Translations under genes and position numbers: made by a program
In this document: piece by piece, positions 1 through 5,032 of the stretch
How positions within the stretch are numbered: position 1 is the first letter of the stretch
Layout: every line of letters starts with the position of its first letter
NCBI GenBank assembly: GCA_027340195.1
Contig: DAHWNE010000121.1
Location: 1 to 5,032, forward strand
Origin: Acetobacteraceae bacterium
Lineage (GTDB): Bacteria; Pseudomonadota; Alphaproteobacteria; Acetobacterales; Acetobacteraceae
Direction of reading: 5' to 3'
Length of the DNA: 5,032 nucleotides
Notes under the pieces: model-generated
Seen by the model: only the letters and a program-made list of their open reading frames with translations
What the model was told of the DNA's origin: nothing
Database searches by the model: none

Positions 1-2
1 TC

Positions 3-41
3 ACCATCGAGTTCAACTTTCCCGCCGGCGAGACGGTTTGA
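3..41 (+). CDS. 3' end of an unidentified gene (partial)
   Basis: Only the last 12 codons and a TGA stop at 39-41 are visible; they read TIEFNFPAGETV. This frame is chosen because 10 of its 12 codons end in G or C, as in the complete genes nearby, while the other two plus frames give about half or fewer. The stop also falls just 8 nt before a strong stem-loop, as expected for a gene end. The alternating hydrophobic and polar residues suggest a beta-strand, but the tail is too short to name a family. The gene would converge on maeB. It could still be spurious, since the two other plus-strand frames stay open across this stretch. Confidence 0.45.
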   Translation, partial: TIEFNFPAGETV

Positions 42-49
42 TCCCACCT

Positions 50-81
50 GGCCGAATGGCCTCACTTCCGGCCATTCGGCC
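50..81. terminator. Perfect 12-bp stem-loop, likely bidirectional terminator
   Basis: GGCCGAATGGCC (50-61) and GGCCATTCGGCC (70-81) are exact reverse complements around an 8-nt loop, TCACTTCC. The outer bases CCT (47-49) and AGG (85-87) could extend the stem past a 3-nt bulge. It lies between the plus-strand stop ending at 41 and the minus-strand maeB stop at 120-122, so it could end both transcripts. Neither side has a T-tract, so it is not a textbook intrinsic terminator. Strong stems without a U-tract are often seen at gene ends in GC-rich bacteria, where they may act with Rho or protect mRNA 3' ends. Confidence 0.65.
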
Positions 82-119
82 CGAAGGCGTCAATGCCGAC
101 CGCGTGGACCCATTCCGCA

Positions 120-2420
<2,301 letters not shown>

Positions 2421-2426
2421 GGAGGT

Positions 2427-2431
2427 TCCCT
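2427..2431 (-). promoter_or_regulatory. Ribosome binding site of maeB
   Basis: On the minus strand AGGGA lies 6 nt before the ATG at 2418-2420, in the context CAGGGAACCTCC. The mmsA start carries nearly the same leader, CAGGGAACGTCC, which supports both starts. A stronger purine run, AGGAGGGG (complement of 2473-2480), precedes the alternative TTG start at 2460-2462 by 10 nt, so the start choice is not fully settled. Confidence 0.5.
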
Positions 2432-2517
2432 GTTCCCGGCCATGCCCTGACGGCGATGGCAATCTGTTCGGACCCCTCCTGAATTGTCCGGCGCGGAATC
2501 ACAAGAGGGGCAGTCGT

Positions 2518-2539
2518 GACCCCGCGGGCGCGCGGGGTC
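2518..2539. repeat. Perfect inverted repeat, 9-bp arms with a 4-bp centre; candidate operator
   Basis: GACCCCGCG (2518-2526) and CGCGGGGTC (2531-2539) are exact reverse complements around GGCG. The element ends 2 bp before the tentative mmsA -35 hexamer at 2542, a usual position for an activator site or overlapping repressor site. If transcription instead began further upstream it would form a stable leader hairpin. In GC-rich DNA short palindromes arise easily, so function is inferred from position and length only. Confidence 0.55.
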
Positions 2540-2541
2540 CG

Positions 2542-2570
2542 CTGACGCGGCGGCGGATTCGCGCTACACC
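2542..2570 (+). promoter_or_regulatory. Tentative mmsA promoter
   Basis: CTGACG (2542-2547) resembles a -35 element, and TACACC (2565-2570) follows after 17 bp as a poor -10; CTACAC one base earlier with a 16-bp gap is the alternative. Transcription would start near 2577, leaving a leader of about 23 nt with the ribosome site at 2587. The match to the housekeeping sigma consensus is weak, and the call depends mostly on spacing and position. Confidence 0.3.
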
Positions 2571-2586
2571 GGCCCCCGGCATCAGC

Positions 2587-2591
2587 AGGGA
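2587..2591 (+). promoter_or_regulatory. Ribosome binding site of mmsA
   Basis: AGGGA lies 8 nt before the ATG at 2600-2602. It fixes the start at 2600, which also gives the N-terminus expected for the family. Its surrounding bases mirror those before maeB. Confidence 0.65.
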
Positions 2592-2599
2592 ACGTCCTC

Positions 2600-4096
2600 A
2601 TGCGCGAAATCGGCCATTTCATCGCCGGCCGGCCCACCCCAGGCACATCCGGCCAGTTCGGCGACGTGTTCAACCCGGCGCTGGGCGAAGTCACCGCCCG
2701 CGTCGCGCTGGCCTCGGCCGCCGAGGTCGATCAGGCGGTCGCGGTCGCCAACCGCGCCTTTCCCGCCTGGGCGGCGATGCCGGCGCTGCGCCGGGCCCGG
2801 GTGATGTTCCGCCTCAAGGATTTGCTGGAACGAAACCGCGCCCGCATTTCGGCCGCCATCACCGCCGAGCACGGCAAGATCCTGTCCGACGCCGACGGGG
2901 AGGTGCAGCGCGGGCTGGAAGTGGTGGAGTTCGCCTGCGGGATGCCGCATCTGCTGAAGGGCGAATACACCGAGCAGGTGGGCACCGGCATCGATGCCTA
3001 TTCGGTGCGCCAGCCGCTCGGCGTGGTGGCCGGCATCACGCCGTTCAATTTCCCGCTGATGGTGCCGCTGTGGATGGTGCCGGTGGCGCTGGCCGCCGGC
3101 AATTGCTTCATCTTGAAACCGTCGGAGAAGGACCCGTCCGCCAGCCTGATCCTGGCCGAGCTGCTGGCCGAGGCCGGGCTGCCCGAGGGGGTGTTCCAGG
3201 TGGTGCAGGGGGCGCGGACCGCGGTGGAGGCGCTGCTCGCGCATCCGGGCATCGCCGCGATCAGCTTCGTCGGCTCCACCGCCATCGCCGAGACCATCTG
3301 GCGCGCCGGCACCGCCGCCGGCAAGCGCGTCCAGGCGCTGGGCGGGGCGAAGAACCATCTGGTGGTGATGCCGGACGCCGATCTGGACGATGCGGCCGAC
3401 GCGCTGATGGGCTCGGCCTACGGCGCCGCCGGGGAGCGCTGCATGGCGGTCTCGGTCGCGGTGGCCGTGGGCAGCGCGGGCGACGCGCTGATCGATCGGC
3501 TGGAGCCGCGGGTGCGGGCGCTGAAGATCGGCCCGGGGACGGACCCGGAGGCGGAGATGGGCCCGCTGGTCACCGCCGAGCATCGCGCCAAGGTCATGGG
3601 CTATGTCGATCACGGCGTGGCCGAGGGGGCGAAGTTGCTGGTCGATGGCCGCGGCCTGAGGCTGCAAGGCTATGAGCGCGGGTTCTTCCTGGGCGGCTGC
3701 CTGTTCGACGGCGTGGGCACCGACATGCGCATCTATCGCGACGAGATTTTCGGCCCCGTGCTGGGGGTGGTGCGCGCCCCCGATCTCGCCACCGCGACCG
3801 AGATGGTGAACCGCCACGCCTATGGCAACGGGGTCGCCATCTTCACCGGCGACGGCGGCACGGCGCGGGAGTTCGCGTCGCAGGCGCAGATCGGGATGGT
3901 GGGTGTGAACGTGCCGATTCCGGTACCGATGGCGTTCCACAGTTTCGGCGGCTGGAAATCCTCGCTGTTCGGCGATCACCACGTCTATGGGCCGGAGGGG
4001 GTGCGCTTCTACACCCGCTACAAGGCGATCACCCAGCGCTGGCCGGCCGGCGCGCGGCGGGGCGCCGAGTTCGTGATGCCGACGCCGGGACGCTGA
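2600..4096 (+). CDS. mmsA: CoA-acylating methylmalonate-semialdehyde dehydrogenase
   Basis: A 498-residue cytoplasmic aldehyde dehydrogenase of the MMSDH family. It oxidatively decarboxylates methylmalonate semialdehyde, or malonate semialdehyde, with NAD+ and CoA to propionyl-CoA or acetyl-CoA, in valine, beta-alanine or myo-inositol degradation. Visible marks: [14 protein letters not shown] with the oxyanion Asn150, the cofactor segment [10 protein letters not shown] (171-180), SFVGST (222-227), and GERCMA with catalytic Cys281 preceded by Arg280. The motif ALGGAKNH (246-253) replaces the ELGGK block of ordinary aldehyde dehydrogenases and lacks their general-base Glu, a hallmark of the CoA-dependent MMSDH class. 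DEIFGPVL (381-388), [13 protein letters not shown] (443-455) and the C-terminal AEFVMP tail also fit. The ATG at 2600 has an AGGGA site and gives a normal N-terminus. No mmsB or acyl-CoA dehydrogenase lies directly next to it, so it looks like a single-gene unit. IolA of inositol breakdown is the close alternative name. Confidence 0.95.
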   Translation: MREIGHFIAGRPTPGTSGQFGDVFNPALGEVTARVALASAAEVDQAVAVANRAFPAWAAMPALRRARVMFRLKDLLERNRARISAAITAEHGKILSDADGEVQRGLEVVEFACGMPHLLKGEYTEQVGTGIDAYSVRQPLGVVAGITPFNFPLMVPLWMVPVALAAGNCFILKPSEKDPSASLILAELLAEAGLPEGVFQVVQGARTAVEALLAHPGIAAISFVGSTAIAETIWRAGTAAGKRVQALGGAKNHLVVMPDADLDDAADALMGSAYGAAGERCMAVSVAVAVGSAGDALIDRLEPRVRALKIGPGTDPEAEMGPLVTAEHRAKVMGYVDHGVAEGAKLLVDGRGLRLQGYERGFFLGGCLFDGVGTDMRIYRDEIFGPVLGVVRAPDLATATEMVNRHAYGNGVAIFTGDGGTAREFASQAQIGMVGVNVPIPVPMAFHSFGGWKSSLFGDHHVYGPEGVRFYTRYKAITQRWPAGARRGAEFVMPTPGR

Positions 4097-4099
4097 CCC

Positions 4100-5032
4100 C
4101 TACCAACGGTAGCGCAGGCCGATATCCAGTTCCTCGGCCGGCGCGCCGTTGGTGAAATGGCCGTTCCAGGCGAGGCTGGCGCGCCAGTTCCCCTGCCCCA
4201 CCAGGCTCACGCCCACCCCGGTATCCACCGTGGCATCCGGGGCCGATTGCGCGGTCTCGGTGGCGGCGAACAGCCCCAGCGTCTCGGTGTTCGCCACCGA
4301 TCCGCCGCCCAGATACCCGGTCAGCCCGACCCGCACCCAGGGGATCAGCGTCGCGGTGCGCAGCGCGATATCGGTGCCCATCCGCACGCCGCCGCCCAGC
4401 GCGCCGGTGTCCGTCCGAACCGCCCCGTAACCCAGGTCCAGCGCGCCGGCCCCGGTTTCCGACAAGGTTCCGCTGTCGGCATGAAGATAGCGGGCGAAGG
4501 CGAACGGGATCAGGAACATCCGTCCCTGTTGCAGCCGGTATTGCACGGAAAGCGCCGCGGCGGCGAACCAGCCGGTCGCATCCCCCTTGGCGCCGAGGCC
4601 GGTGGGCGGCAGCGCGCGCGTCTCATGCGTCAGCAGGCCGCCGCCGCCGGCGGTGCCGGTGATCCTGAGCCGCCCGCGCGTCCACACCCCATACCCGTAG
4701 AGGCCGAAGGACCGCGTGGTGAGGCTCTGCGTCCCGCCCTGCGCCGAGGTGCCGAGGCCGGAGACCGCGAACCCCGCCACCACCCCGGGCCGCACCGCCC
4801 GCCCGTAGCCGACCAGCCCGCCGTATTGTTGCGTGCTCAGCCCGTTCGCCGCGCCCCACCCGCCGATGCCGCGCGCCCAGGCGCCGAGCAGCGGGTTGGT
4901 GTCGGCGGGATCCCCGATCACGCCGCCCGCATCCGTCAGCCGACCGAGGGTGGTGAACAGCGCCTGGTTCACCGCGTAGGCGTTGCCCGCGAAGCCGGCG
5001 CCGGTGGCGAAGGCGGGGGCCTGCGCCAGAGA
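4100..5032 (-). CDS. Autotransporter, C-terminal beta-barrel domain (5' end outside the window)
   Basis: The frame is open from the right edge to a TAG at 4100-4102, giving 310 residues; the GTG at 4970-4972 is an internal valine codon and not a convincing start, since the frame continues upstream without a stop. The barrel begins around residue 51 with AWARGIGGWG, the typical first strand of the autotransporter domain, and runs about 260 residues, the usual size. Repeating amphipathic strands such as GGLVGYGRAV, FGLYGYGVW and IPWVRVGLTGYLGG are visible. The last strand, ELDIGLRYRW, alternates hydrophobic residues at -1, -3, -5, -7 and -9 and ends in an aromatic residue, as expected of a BAM-recognised beta-signal; Trp instead of the common Phe is a mild variation. 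In this type V family the barrel sits in the outer membrane and carries a surface-exposed or secreted passenger. The passenger, signal peptide and promoter are not visible, so the function cannot be named. Confidence 0.88.
   Translation of the reverse strand, partial: SLAQAPAFATGAGFAGNAYAVNQALFTTLGRLTDAGGVIGDPADTNPLLGAWARGIGGWGAANGLSTQQYGGLVGYGRAVRPGVVAGFAVSGLGTSAQGGTQSLTTRSFGLYGYGVWTRGRLRITGTAGGGGLLTHETRALPPTGLGAKGDATGWFAAAALSVQYRLQQGRMFLIPFAFARYLHADSGTLSETGAGALDLGYGAVRTDTGALGGGVRMGTDIALRTATLIPWVRVGLTGYLGGGSVANTETLGLFAATETAQSAPDATVDTGVGVSLVGQGNWRASLAWNGHFTNGAPAEELDIGLRYRW

Larger units (their letters stand above)
2421..2599. promoter_or_regulatory. Divergent maeB/mmsA control region
   Basis: This 179-bp gap separates the divergently transcribed maeB and mmsA starts, so the promoters of both should lie in or near it. 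It contains an inverted repeat at 2518-2539, GACCCC at 2471-2476 and 2518-2523, and the reverse complement GGGGTC at 2534-2539. A possible mmsA promoter lies at 2542-2570. I could not pick a convincing -35/-10 pair for maeB. No regulator gene lies next to it, so the controlling protein, if any, is unknown. Confidence 0.7.

Noticed and set aside
2484..2504. TTGT-N13-ACAA inverted repeat in the divergent region
   Set aside because: The arms are only 4 bp and do not extend; expected by chance in a 179-bp gap.
2484..2510. Possible maeB promoter on the minus strand (TTGTGA or GACAAT hexamers)
   Set aside because: No pair of hexamers has both a fair match and 16-18 bp spacing: TTGTGA has no -10 at the right distance, and GACAAT has no -35.
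2582..3982. 466-codon open frame antisense to mmsA
   Set aside because: The composition is again His/Arg/Gln-rich and low in recognisable domains. MmsA on the other strand is full length with all active-site motifs.

Overview
The window is high-GC DNA (very roughly two-thirds G+C or more, by eye) with strong G/C preference at third codon positions. Its gene content fits a Gram-negative alphaproteobacterium, perhaps an Acetobacteraceae/Rhodospirillales-type lineage. The Gram-negative part rests on an autotransporter-type outer-membrane barrel; the finer placement is an impression from protein style and was not tested by search.

Layout, left to right. Positions 3-41 hold the last 12 codons of an unidentified plus-strand gene. 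A perfect 12-bp stem-loop (50-81) follows, in the gap where that gene converges with the next. Positions 120-2420 (minus) encode a full-length MaeB-type malic enzyme with a C-terminal phosphotransacetylase-like domain. Positions 2421-2599 are a divergent control region with a perfect 9-bp inverted repeat, repeated GACCCC half-sites and a tentative promoter. Positions 2600-4096 (plus) encode methylmalonate-semialdehyde dehydrogenase (MmsA). After only 3 bp, positions 4100-5032 (minus) hold the 3' part of an autotransporter gene: its C-terminal beta-barrel, with the passenger region beyond the right edge.

How the genes fit together: MmsA oxidatively decarboxylates (methyl)malonate semialdehyde to propionyl-CoA or acetyl-CoA, as in valine, beta-alanine or inositol breakdown. 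Those products can enter the TCA cycle, and MaeB draws malate out as pyruvate plus reducing power. A shared divergent control region would be sensible for such a pair, but co-regulation is an inference. The autotransporter is a separate surface function and meets mmsA tail to tail.

I do not see a new multi-gene system, mobile element, CRISPR array, tRNA or rRNA here. The points most worth a second look are the palindromic divergent control region, the competing start site of maeB, the altered Pta active-site motif in MaeB, and the 3-bp convergent junction.
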